From an uncultured Erysipelotrichaceae bacterium (GTDB lineage Bacteria; Bacillota_I; Bacilli_A; Erysipelotrichales; Erysipelotrichaceae), in NCBI GenBank assembly GCA_902795875.1, contig CADBND010000075.1:1-6714 (forward strand): a DNA stretch of 6,714 nt, read 5' to 3'. Below, one piece after another: positions 1-4,425 of the stretch. A program made the position numbers and the translations under genes. The notes beneath the pieces were generated by a model that was given only the letters and a program-made list of their open reading frames with translations, was not told the origin of the DNA and did not search any database. Each line of letters opens with the position of its first letter. Positions within the stretch are counted from its first letter, which is position 1.

Positions 1-206
1 GTCTTTCCGTGACCGACATGGTCATCAGCAGCGACGATATAGCCTGCTTCCATGAAAGATGTGATCATGTGCAGATAGCGGCGGGAGTGTTCACCAAAAC
101 CATGGATCAGCTGTATGATGCCCAAAGGACGGCATGCGGGTACATAGATCCAGCCATAGACCTGATCACGCTCGTTGAACGAGGTGAATCTGACTTCATG
201 TAACAT
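1..206 (-). CDS. Alpha/beta hydrolase, monoacylglycerol lipase-like (partial, 3' end outside window)
   Basis: The minus strand is open from ATG at 206 to the window edge (68 codons plus two bases). The product is probably a serine hydrolase of the Hydrolase_4 / S33 lipase group, which cleaves acyl esters such as monoglycerides or lysophospholipids. Visible family landmarks are the strand-plus-oxyanion segment QLIHGFGEHSRRY (residues 32-44) and the DDHVGHGK motif (61-68), which matches the family's D-H-x-G-H-G-x-S signature. The nucleophile elbow GxSxG and the catalytic Asp and His lie beyond the window, so activity cannot be judged. The start is supported by AAAGGA at 220-215, eight bases upstream. 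No signal peptide is seen, so the enzyme should be cytoplasmic. It is divergent from the DUF2130 gene. The family call is fairly sure; the substrate is inferred. Confidence 0.85.
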   Translation of the reverse strand, partial: MLHEVRFTSFNERDQVYGWIYVPACRPLGIIQLIHGFGEHSRRYLHMITSFMEAGYIVAADDHVGHGK

Positions 207-214
207 ATCGATTA

Positions 215-220
215 TCCTTT
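215..220 (-). promoter_or_regulatory. Ribosome binding site of the lipase-like gene
   Basis: On the minus strand this reads AAAGGA, eight bases before the ATG at 206. It fixes the start of the partial hydrolase. Confidence 0.65.
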
Positions 221-223
221 CTT

Positions 224-241
224 GAAAGGCTTTAGCCTTTC
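224..241. other. Small hairpin in the lipase leader
   Basis: GAAAGGC at 224-230 and GCCTTTC at 235-241 pair as a 7-bp stem with a four-base loop. It lies just upstream of the lipase ribosome binding site and has no T-run suited to termination on the minus strand. It could be an mRNA-stabilising or translation-tuning leader stem, or chance; the stem is short. Confidence 0.3.
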
Positions 242-296
242 CCTCTGATTTTATGATAACAGATTGAAGAAAGACCAAGACAGACAACGATCTTTT

Positions 297-316
297 TTTG
301 ATGACGATTCATCAAA
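297..316. promoter_or_regulatory. 20-bp palindrome, candidate operator between divergent genes
   Basis: TTTGATGA (297-304), spacer CGAT, TCATCAAA (309-316) form a perfect 8+8 bp inverted repeat. It lies between the divergent lipase and DUF2130 genes, five bases upstream of a TTGACA hexamer at 322. The seven Ts at 293-299 precede the stem on the plus strand, and the minus-strand copy is followed by As, so it does not fit a terminator in either direction. A dimeric repressor or activator site is the simplest reading, but no regulator gene is visible nearby. Confidence 0.45.
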
Positions 317-321
317 CTGTT

Positions 322-350
322 TTGACAGATCAGGAAAAAGAGGATACATG
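322..350 (+). promoter_or_regulatory. Possible promoter (TTGACA with weak -10)
   Basis: A perfect -35 hexamer TTGACA lies at 322-327. Seventeen bases further on is TACATG (345-350), a poor -10; GATACA at 343-348 is an alternative with a short spacer. It would drive the DUF2130 gene from about 80 bases upstream of its ATG. The -35 match is perfect but the -10 is unconvincing. Confidence 0.35.
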
Positions 351-391
351 CGAAGCGTTGAAAGGCAAGAAAATACGCCAGCGTCGAATAT

Positions 392-397
392 TATAAT
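392..397 (+). promoter_or_regulatory. Possible -10 box for the DUF2130 gene
   Basis: A consensus TATAAT lies 38 bases before the start at 436, within an AT-rich run (387-403). No good -35 hexamer and no TGn extension are found at proper spacing. It may be a real -10 used with an activator, or AT-rich chance. Confidence 0.35.
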
Positions 398-423
398 AAA
401 AATGTAAGGATAGCGGCTTATCC

Positions 424-430
424 AAGGAGG
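424..430 (+). promoter_or_regulatory. Strong Shine-Dalgarno of the DUF2130 gene
   Basis: AAGGAGG ends five bases before ATG 436. This near-ideal site decides the start and shows that the interrupted gene keeps an efficient initiation signal. Confidence 0.85.
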
Positions 431-435
431 CAACA

Positions 436-879
436 ATGAATCAGATCAAATGTCCCAATTGCGGTGAGGTGTTCACCATTGATGAATCGAGTTATGATTC
501 AATCGTTCGGCAGATCCGGGATCATCAGTTTGAAGAAGAACTGAAAAGAAGGGAAAAGGAATATAACGATAAGCTTGAAACGGAGCTGAAACTGGTAAAG
601 ACGAGGACGGAAAGCGAGAATATGAGGGCACTTTCCGAAAAAGACAGGATCATCGAACAGTTGAAGTTTGAGCTTTCCGGCAAGGACAAGGAGAATGAGC
701 TGGTCACCAGGGATGCCCTGGATCAGGTGAAGAAACAGTTGCAGGAGAAGGAAAGGGAGATCCTGGAACTCAATGGGAAGCTTGTGAATAAGGATACGGA
801 AAACGAATTGAAGCTTTCGCAGGCTTTACAGAAAAAGGATGCGCAGATCCTGGAACTGAAGGCAATGAGCGAGGCATAG
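436..879 (+). CDS. N-terminal part of DUF2130 protein (147 aa, ends at premature TAG)
   Basis: This is the half that would be made if the TAG is obeyed. It holds the CPNCG motif (residues 6-10), only one Cys pair of a possible zinc site, and then an almost uninterrupted Lys/Glu-rich helix with Leu heptads from about residue 30 to the end, as expected of the coiled coil that precedes the DUF2130 core. It lacks the nuclease-like core, so on its own it could only oligomerise or bind a partner. The strong AAGGAGG site suggests it is still translated. It breaks mid-coil at ...KAMSEA, and the next in-frame codons (KESFRKEL) simply continue the same helix. Confidence 0.6.
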   Translation: MNQIKCPNCGEVFTIDESSYDSIVRQIRDHQFEEELKRREKEYNDKLETELKLVKTRTESENMRALSEKDRIIEQLKFELSGKDKENELVTRDALDQVKKQLQEKEREILELNGKLVNKDTENELKLSQALQKKDAQILELKAMSEA

Positions 880-885
880 AAGGAG
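880..885 (+). promoter_or_regulatory. SD-like AAGGAG directly after the amber stop
   Basis: AAGGAG begins on the base after TAG 877-879 and lies 15 bases before an in-frame TTG at 901. The spacing is long for initiation and the hexamer is also an ordinary Lys-Glu codon pair, so it may be coincidence. It is the only candidate signal for restarting translation of the downstream half. Confidence 0.3.
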
Positions 886-900
886 AGCTTCCGCAAGGAA

Positions 901-1680
901 TTGAATGACAAGGATGAACTGCTTGCTTACTATAAGGATTTCAAGGCGAAGCAGTCGACGAAGATGATCGGTGAGGATCTTGAGCAGCATTGCCTCTATG
1001 AATTCAATCGGGTACGTCCTTTGTTTCGCAATGCCTATTTCGAGAAGGACAACGATATATCCAAGGGTTCCAAGGGAGACTTCATTTTCCGTGATTTCGA
1101 TGAGGCAGGTACTGAGATCGTTTCGATCATGTTTGAGATGAAGAATGAGGCGGATACGACGGCGACCAAACATAAGAATGAAGATTTCATCGCCAAGCTG
1201 GATAAGGACAGGAAGGACAAGAACTGTGAGTATGCGGTGCTGGTCTCTTTACTGGAGATGGACAATGATCTCTATAATGAGGGGATCGTGGACATGTCAC
1301 ACCGCTATGAAAAGATGTATGTGATAAGACCGCAGAATTTCATTCCGCTTATCACTTTGCTTAGAAATGCGAATATGAATTCTTTGTCTTACAAGAAGCA
1401 GCTGATCGCTTTACAGGATCAGGATCTTGATTTCAAGAATTTCGAAAACAATATGAATGCCTTCAAGGATGCGTTCGGTAAGAACTATACGACAGCTGCG
1501 AAGCGTTTCAACGATGCGATCGAGGAGATCGACAAGTCCATCTCCCATCTCAATAAGATCAAGGAGGCTTTGACTTCTTCTTCCAATCAGCTGCGTCTTG
1601 CCAACGACAAGGCACAGGATCTGAGCATCCGCAAGCTGACAAAGAATGCACCGTCTATCGCAGAAAAATTAAAGGGATGA
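901..1680 (+). CDS. C-terminal DUF2130 core, PD-(D/E)xK-like (possible reinitiation product)
   Basis: This is the intact catalytic-looking half, 259 residues from TTG 901; the next in-frame ATG is at 964. It contains the family's most conserved stretch: QSTKMIGEDLEQHC, then YFEKDND, KGDFIF, FEMKNE, KHKNEDF, KLDKDRK, CEYAVLVSLLE, YVIRPQNFIPLI and LLRNANM. Asp in KGDFIF, Glu and Lys in FEMK, and the Glu pair in GEDLEQ fit the placement of metal-binding and catalytic residues in PD-(D/E)xK nucleases; this is inference from motif spacing. A second helical region (about residues 200-245 of this piece) follows. The absence of any other lesion suggests the TAG is recent or tolerated. Whether this half is made separately depends on the weak AAGGAG/TTG pair. 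Confidence 0.6.
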   Translation: MNDKDELLAYYKDFKAKQSTKMIGEDLEQHCLYEFNRVRPLFRNAYFEKDNDISKGSKGDFIFRDFDEAGTEIVSIMFEMKNEADTTATKHKNEDFIAKLDKDRKDKNCEYAVLVSLLEMDNDLYNEGIVDMSHRYEKMYVIRPQNFIPLITLLRNANMNSLSYKKQLIALQDQDLDFKNFENNMNAFKDAFGKNYTTAAKRFNDAIEEIDKSISHLNKIKEALTSSSNQLRLANDKAQDLSIRKLTKNAPSIAEKLKG

Positions 1681-1688
1681 TATATAAT
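1678..1688 (+). promoter_or_regulatory. Possible extended -10 upstream of DUF1232 gene
   Basis: TGATATATAAT overlaps the DUF2130 stop codon. TATAAT lies at 1683-1688, with a TG at 1678-1679 slightly out of register (it would suit TATATA at 1681). No -35 is seen. It could provide independent expression of the DUF1232 gene even if the broken upstream gene causes polarity. Confidence 0.3.
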
Positions 1689-1698
1689 GGAATCAGAT

Positions 1699-1706
1699 AA
1701 GGAGGT
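1699..1706 (+). promoter_or_regulatory. Strong Shine-Dalgarno of DUF1232 gene
   Basis: AAGGAGGT lies seven bases before ATG 1714 and decides the start over the earlier ATG at 1687, which opens only seven codons. Confidence 0.85.
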
Positions 1707-1713
1707 CTGAATA

Positions 1714-2124
1714 ATGGATCTTGATAAGAACAAAATACAGGAACTGCTGAATGAATCTTCTTCCAAGGTGGAGGCAATCATGAAGGATACTGCTGCACTG
1801 GAGAATATCTTACAGAGTGCTGAGAAACAGCTGAACAATATTCCGGGTATCGGTGAATATGCTGCGAAGCTGCCGCTGATGTTTTCAATGATCCGCAGCT
1901 ATATCGCCAAGGAATATACGGAGGTCTCTCCGAAGGTCGTCGTTTCCATGGTCGGTGCTCTGGTCTATATGCTGAAGGGCAAGGATCTGATCCCCGATAA
2001 GATCCCTGTGATCGGTGCAGTGGATGATATTGCTGTTCTGGCTCTGGCTTTACAGCTGAATACTGTTGAGCTTGAAGCTTACTCCAAATGGAGAGAAGAA
2101 AAGGATACTCCGAAAGCGGAGTGA
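1714..2124 (+). CDS. DUF1232 (YkvA-like) domain protein
   Basis: This gene encodes 136 residues. The C-terminal half carries the DUF1232 signature: VSPKVVVSMVGALVYMLKGKDLIPD (about 71-95, bridging two helices) followed by KIPVIGAVDDIAVLALALQL (96-115). The D-L-I-P-D and G-x-x-D-D positions are the family's conserved core. The first 60 residues are a helical, polar extension (ELLNESSSKVEAIMK..., then NNIPGIGEYAAKLP). The hydrophobic helices around 75-87 and 99-115 suggest membrane association; no signal peptide is present. The family is widespread and has no settled biochemical role. The gene starts 33 bases after the interrupted DUF2130 gene on the same strand, so the two are probably cotranscribed, and it ends just before a terminator. 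Confidence 0.85.
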   Translation: MDLDKNKIQELLNESSSKVEAIMKDTAALENILQSAEKQLNNIPGIGEYAAKLPLMFSMIRSYIAKEYTEVSPKVVVSMVGALVYMLKGKDLIPDKIPVIGAVDDIAVLALALQLNTVELEAYSKWREEKDTPKAE

Positions 2125-2145
2125 TCCTGAAATCGATTCAGAGAA

Positions 2146-2181
2146 AAAAGGATCGTCACATTTCATTCTGACGATCCTTTT
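2146..2181. terminator. Bidirectional intrinsic terminator between convergent genes
   Basis: A 13-bp perfect stem pairs 2146-2158 (AAAAGGATCGTCA) with 2169-2181 around a 10-base loop. On the plus strand it is followed by TTTTCTTTTACTTC. On the minus strand it is followed by the complement of the A-run at 2144-2149 (TTTTTTCTC). It lies 21 bases after the DUF1232 stop and 4 bases after the stop of the convergent membrane-protein gene, so it serves both. Confidence 0.9.
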
Positions 2182-2184
2182 CTT

Positions 2185-3201
2185 TTACTTCTTTTTTAAT
2201 TCCTGATAAGCTTCGATGTTTTCTTTTGTATAGCCGAAGCGGATGTTTTCGTTTCTTCTTGAGAGTTCTTCCATCAGTTCTTCATGTAACTGTGTGGTAG
2301 CTTCTTTTCTCTTCTTTCCCAGAGTGGGTGAATTGGCACAGATGAGCCTTCTTCCGTCTGTCGTGTTGACGTTGAGGAAGTCGTAGTCGGGGATGCCGTT
2401 TGTCCTGTGATTGGTCGTATAGACCCAGAAGATATCATCGTATCTTACAGCATCGATCCTTCCTTTGACGTTCACCAGATGGTTCTTTGTCAGATAGATA
2501 GAAGCCTTCTTGTTGAAAATGGTATCGGGATCGTTGATCTCTTCAAGCAAGCCGCTGCTGCCAAACTGCAGATCATCCAGTACATCGAAACTCTTTCTCT
2601 GGCTCAGGCCTGTAAATAAGAGGATCAGTCCGAATACCAGGGTGAATGCGCCAAGGACGATGAGTGGAATGTTGTAGGTGAACCATCCGCCCAATCCATT
2701 GACGGAGTTGTCTCTTCCTGCTTCCAGAAGAAGATCGCCGAAGATGTCGTCGAAATCATCCATCGTGATATTATCGTCCGGGAAATCTTCGTTGAGTGAT
2801 TCGATCGCAAAGGTCTTGAGTTCATAAGGTATTTCCGCAGTCGTTCCCCACATGCGGATGGTGTCGGCGGTATCGAACTGCTTTGCGAAGTAGTCGAAGT
2901 CCTTCTCTTTGATCGACACCAGATAGTAGTAATCTTCGTCGTAGGCGATGTAGTAGCCCAGATCATCTCCGTAGGTCGCTATCTGATAGAAGCCAATGAC
3001 ATCGATATAGGAGATCCTGTCTTTCCGGTTTTCTTCCTGTACGAGGATCTCGTTGAGATGCACCGCTTCGTTTTTATTCTGCATGCTGCGGATGATCGAT
3101 GCTCCGAGCATGCCTATCGTGAGTACCAGAAGAAGGATACCGGCAATGATCGAGGTGGTCGCCTTCTTATATTCTTTGTCTATGATCGTATTGTGAAACA
3201 T
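2185..3201 (-). CDS. Two-helix membrane protein of unknown function
   Basis: This minus-strand gene encodes 338 residues from ATG 3201. An ATG at 3222 would add seven residues but has no ribosome site and sits inside the likely -10 box; ATG 3201 has AGGGGGAAG just upstream, so I chose it. Helix 1 spans about residues 16-37 (IIAGILLLVLTIGML) and helix 2 about 176-199 (IPLIVLGAFTLVFGLILLF). Between them is an acidic, Tyr/Asp-rich domain of about 135 residues, rich in aromatic strands such as GYYIAYDEDYYYLVSI. The 135-residue C-terminal part contains strands typical of a small beta domain (ASIYLTKNHLVNV, YDDIFWVYTTNH, YDFLNVNTTDGRRLICA) and ends in Lys/Glu-rich helices. With the basic Lys9-Lys13 and Arg202-Lys203, both termini are predicted cytoplasmic and the middle domain external. 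The C-terminal strands suggest a PH-like fold (inference). I do not recognise a named function. Confidence 0.8.
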   Translation of the reverse strand: MFHNTIIDKEYKKATTSIIAGILLLVLTIGMLGASIIRSMQNKNEAVHLNEILVQEENRKDRISYIDVIGFYQIATYGDDLGYYIAYDEDYYYLVSIKEKDFDYFAKQFDTADTIRMWGTTAEIPYELKTFAIESLNEDFPDDNITMDDFDDIFGDLLLEAGRDNSVNGLGGWFTYNIPLIVLGAFTLVFGLILLFTGLSQRKSFDVLDDLQFGSSGLLEEINDPDTIFNKKASIYLTKNHLVNVKGRIDAVRYDDIFWVYTTNHRTNGIPDYDFLNVNTTDGRRLICANSPTLGKKRKEATTQLHEELMEELSRRNENIRFGYTKENIEAYQELKKK

Positions 3202-3205
3202 GATA

Positions 3206-3214
3206 CTTCCCCCT
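3206..3214 (-). promoter_or_regulatory. Ribosome binding site that decides the membrane-protein start
   Basis: AGGGGGAAG on the minus strand ends four bases before ATG 3201. The upstream in-frame ATG at 3222 has nothing comparable. Confidence 0.7.
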
Positions 3215-3220
3215 GTTTTC

Positions 3221-3229
3221 ATTCTATCA
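3221..3229 (-). promoter_or_regulatory. Extended -10 promoter of the membrane-protein gene
   Basis: On the minus strand this reads TGATAGAAT, a TGn extension plus a 5/6 match to TATAAT. A start of transcription six to eight bases on (about 3213-3215) would give a leader of roughly 12-14 bases that contains only the AGGGGGAAG site, which supports ATG 3201. No good -35 is seen. Confidence 0.55.
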
Positions 3230-3262
3230 TCGAATATGTCTGGCTGAGCAGATAAGGAGAGA

Positions 3263-3271
3263 TGTTATACT
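3263..3271 (+). promoter_or_regulatory. Extended -10 promoter abutting the lipoprotein start
   Basis: TGTTATACT is a TGn extension plus TATACT (5/6). The predicted transcription start (3277-3279) coincides with ATG 3278, so the mRNA would be leaderless. No -35 match is seen at 3243-3248. Confidence 0.5.
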
Positions 3272-3277
3272 TTTGAT

Positions 3278-3781
3278 ATGTTAAGGAATGAAGAAAGAAA
3301 GCGTTTCGTTGAAGGGGCCTGTGTGATCGTGACCGTTTTGAGTCTGCTTGTCCTTGGCGGATGCCAAAAGCAAGAGACGGTGGAAACAGAGGAAGAAGCG
3401 CAGGTCATAGAGGAGGTCGTTATGCAAGAGAAGATGATCATGAAGATCGATGATACGTATGTCGATGTGAGCTGGGAAGACAACGAAAGTGTCGATGCCC
3501 TCAGGCAGATCGTGAAAGAAAAAGGGGAATTGCGTATCGATATGAGCCGCTATGGCGGTTTTGAACAGGTCGGTGAGATCGGTGAGAGATTGCCGGATTC
3601 CGATACCCAGCTTAGCAGCGAAGCGGGTGATATCTTCCTTTATGCTTCCGATAATATTGTGGTGTTTTACGGTTCCAATACCTGGTCTTATACCAGACTT
3701 GGGAAGATGAATGCTTCGCAAGAGGAATTGCGGGGTCTTCTTTCCGATCATGATGTTGTTTTGACGCTTAGCTTTGAATAG
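3278..3781 (+). CDS. Lipoprotein with cyclophilin-like domain
   Basis: This gene encodes 167 residues. The N-terminus is a lipoprotein signal: basic n-region MLRNEERKRF, hydrophobic stretch at about 14-28, lipobox LGGC with the lipidated Cys at 29. An acidic Glu/Val/Gln linker (30-52) leads to a beta-rich domain (53-167) matching the cyclophilin-like family PF18050: DDTYVDVSWEDNESVDAL, then LRIDMSRYGGFEQVGEIGE, LPDSDTQLSSEAGDIFLY and FYGSNTWSYTRLGK, ending in a terminal strand. In this family the fold resembles cyclophilin but isomerase activity is not assured. The protein should be anchored on the outer face of the membrane. No ribosome site lies at proper distance (AAGGAG at 3254-3259 is 18 bases away), in keeping with a leaderless transcript. 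The next gene begins four bases after its stop. Confidence 0.85.
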   Translation: MLRNEERKRFVEGACVIVTVLSLLVLGGCQKQETVETEEEAQVIEEVVMQEKMIMKIDDTYVDVSWEDNESVDALRQIVKEKGELRIDMSRYGGFEQVGEIGERLPDSDTQLSSEAGDIFLYASDNIVVFYGSNTWSYTRLGKMNASQEELRGLLSDHDVVLTLSFE

Positions 3782-3785
3782 AGAC

Positions 3786-4373
3786 ATGGAAATAAGAGAT
3801 CACGCCCTGTTGTATGCGTGTATGGCAAGGGCGATACTGAAACATCTGCCAAAGAAGGAAGCAGAAGCACTCATTGAAAAGATCACCGTGGATTACGGGT
3901 TCCAAAGGGGAAAACGGATGGCTTCTTTTTCGAAGAATGGGGATCTGAATGATTATTTCATCAATGGTGAATGGAAGGGAAAAGAAGGGGAAAACATCTC
4001 AAAGATGTTTTTCAAAGAAGATAAGACAGTTTCCATCGTATCGAAGTGTGCCTGGTATGACACCTGGAAAAGATACGGACTGGAGGAATACGGTTCCTAT
4101 TACTGCCGCTTTATCGATAAGGCCATATGTGCGGGTTTCAATAAGGATCTGCTGCTGGACGTGAATTCTTCGATCGGTCTCGGTGATCGAAATTGCGAAT
4201 TCGTGTGGCATGAAAAGGCGGATGAGGAAAAGGTAAGAAATACCAGGAGAGAGCATATCCTTCCTTTCGATCATCATTGTAAAGAACTGTACGAATGTAT
4301 GGAAAGACATCTTCCGGAAAAGCAGAGGGTCATCATACTGGAAGAGATTAAGAATGGATTAAAGGAGCTTTGA
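3786..4373 (+). CDS. L-2-amino-thiazoline-4-carboxylic acid hydrolase family protein
   Basis: The gene encodes 195 residues from ATG 3786. TTG 3774 would add four codons and overlap the lipoprotein stop with no ribosome site, so ATG is preferred; the homologous-looking start is IRDHALLYACMARAIL. Family marks are the N-terminal helical pair (RDHALLYACMARA, then GFQRGKRMA at 38-46), the CAWYDTWKRYGLEEYG block (88-103), YYCRFIDKAI (105-114) and the closing strands with GLGDRNCEFVW (131-141). Named members open the thiazoline ring in bacterial L-cysteine formation from ATC, but most genes given this name are unproven, and many gut Bacillota carry paralogues of unknown substrate. Cys88, Cys107, Cys137, Asp111 and His142 are candidates for active-site or metal roles (inference). 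Its start four bases after the lipoprotein stop suggests translational coupling. No signal peptide is seen. Confidence 0.8.
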   Translation: MEIRDHALLYACMARAILKHLPKKEAEALIEKITVDYGFQRGKRMASFSKNGDLNDYFINGEWKGKEGENISKMFFKEDKTVSIVSKCAWYDTWKRYGLEEYGSYYCRFIDKAICAGFNKDLLLDVNSSIGLGDRNCEFVWHEKADEEKVRNTRREHILPFDHHCKELYECMERHLPEKQRVIILEEIKNGLKEL

Positions 4374-4386
4374 AAAGAGCTTCTTT
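4361..4386 (+). terminator. Hairpin terminator overlapping the stop codon of the hydrolase gene
   Basis: Bases 4361-4371 pair with 4376-4386 as an 11-bp stem with two G-T wobbles and a GAAA tetraloop. The TGA stop (4371-4373) sits at the top of the stem. The T-run (4384-4387) is part of the 3' arm and the following bases are CATTCC, so termination may be partial. Confidence 0.5.
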
Positions 4387-4407
4387 TCATTCCGGTGCCT
4401 TCATTGA

Positions 4408-4416
4408 TGATATAAT
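4408..4416 (+). promoter_or_regulatory. Consensus extended -10 promoter of the phosphatidyltransferase gene
   Basis: TGATATAAT is a TGn extension plus a perfect TATAAT. Transcription should begin near 4422-4424, only a few bases before ATG 4426. No -35 match is seen upstream (4388-4393 reads CATTCC), in line with an extended -10 class promoter. Confidence 0.65.
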
Positions 4417-4425
4417 TTTTATGGA

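Larger units (their letters stand above)
436..1680 (+). pseudogene. DUF2130 family protein, interrupted by in-frame TAG at codon 148
   Basis: The frame beginning at ATG 436 and the one ending with TGA at 1678-1680 are the same frame, separated only by TAG at 877-879. Read through, it gives 414 residues, about the usual DUF2130 length. Order of parts: a CPNCG knuckle at residues 6-10 with the family start IKCPNCGEVFTIDE; a long charged coiled coil at about 30-165; then the DUF2130 core from about 170, containing QSTKMIGEDLEQHC, KGDFIF (Asp215) and FEMKNE (Glu234, Lys236). The Asp...Glu-x-Lys pattern resembles a PD-(D/E)xK nuclease site. A single base change in CAG, AAG or GAG would create the stop. 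TAG also ends two other genes here, so genome-wide recoding is unlikely. Possible explanations are a recent nonsense mutation, a sequencing error, readthrough, or a split gene. DUF2130 function is not established. Confidence 0.75.

Noticed and set aside
9..203. Plus-strand 64-codon frame at the window start
   Set aside because: It is antisense to the hydrolase, whose family motifs are clear on the minus strand.
207..330. Minus-strand promoter for the lipase-like gene (for example TAAAAT near 250)
   Set aside because: No -35 or TGn extension at acceptable spacing could be found, so I could not place it with confidence.
251..436. Minus-strand 61-codon frame in the intergenic region
   Set aside because: No ribosome site, low-complexity Phe/Ser-rich product, and it covers the palindrome and promoter boxes and ends at the DUF2130 start.
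877..879. TAG as a recoded sense codon (pyrrolysine or reassigned amber)
   Set aside because: TAG ends the lipoprotein and phosphatidyltransferase frames in this window at family-typical lengths, and DUF2130 is not a known pyrrolysine family.
1687..1710. Seven-codon mini-frame (MESDKEV) before the DUF1232 gene, possible leader peptide
   Set aside because: It contains the downstream Shine-Dalgarno itself and shows no run of regulatory codons or alternative hairpins; the longer frame with AAGGAGGT is sufficient.
2127..2141. Small hairpin CTGAA/TTCAG before the main terminator
   Set aside because: Only five base pairs, and the adjacent 13-bp stem fully explains termination.
3281..3787. 168-codon minus-strand frame over the lipoprotein gene
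   Set aside because: It is antisense to a gene with a lipobox and cyclophilin-like motifs; the product is His/Ile-rich and without a recognisable domain.
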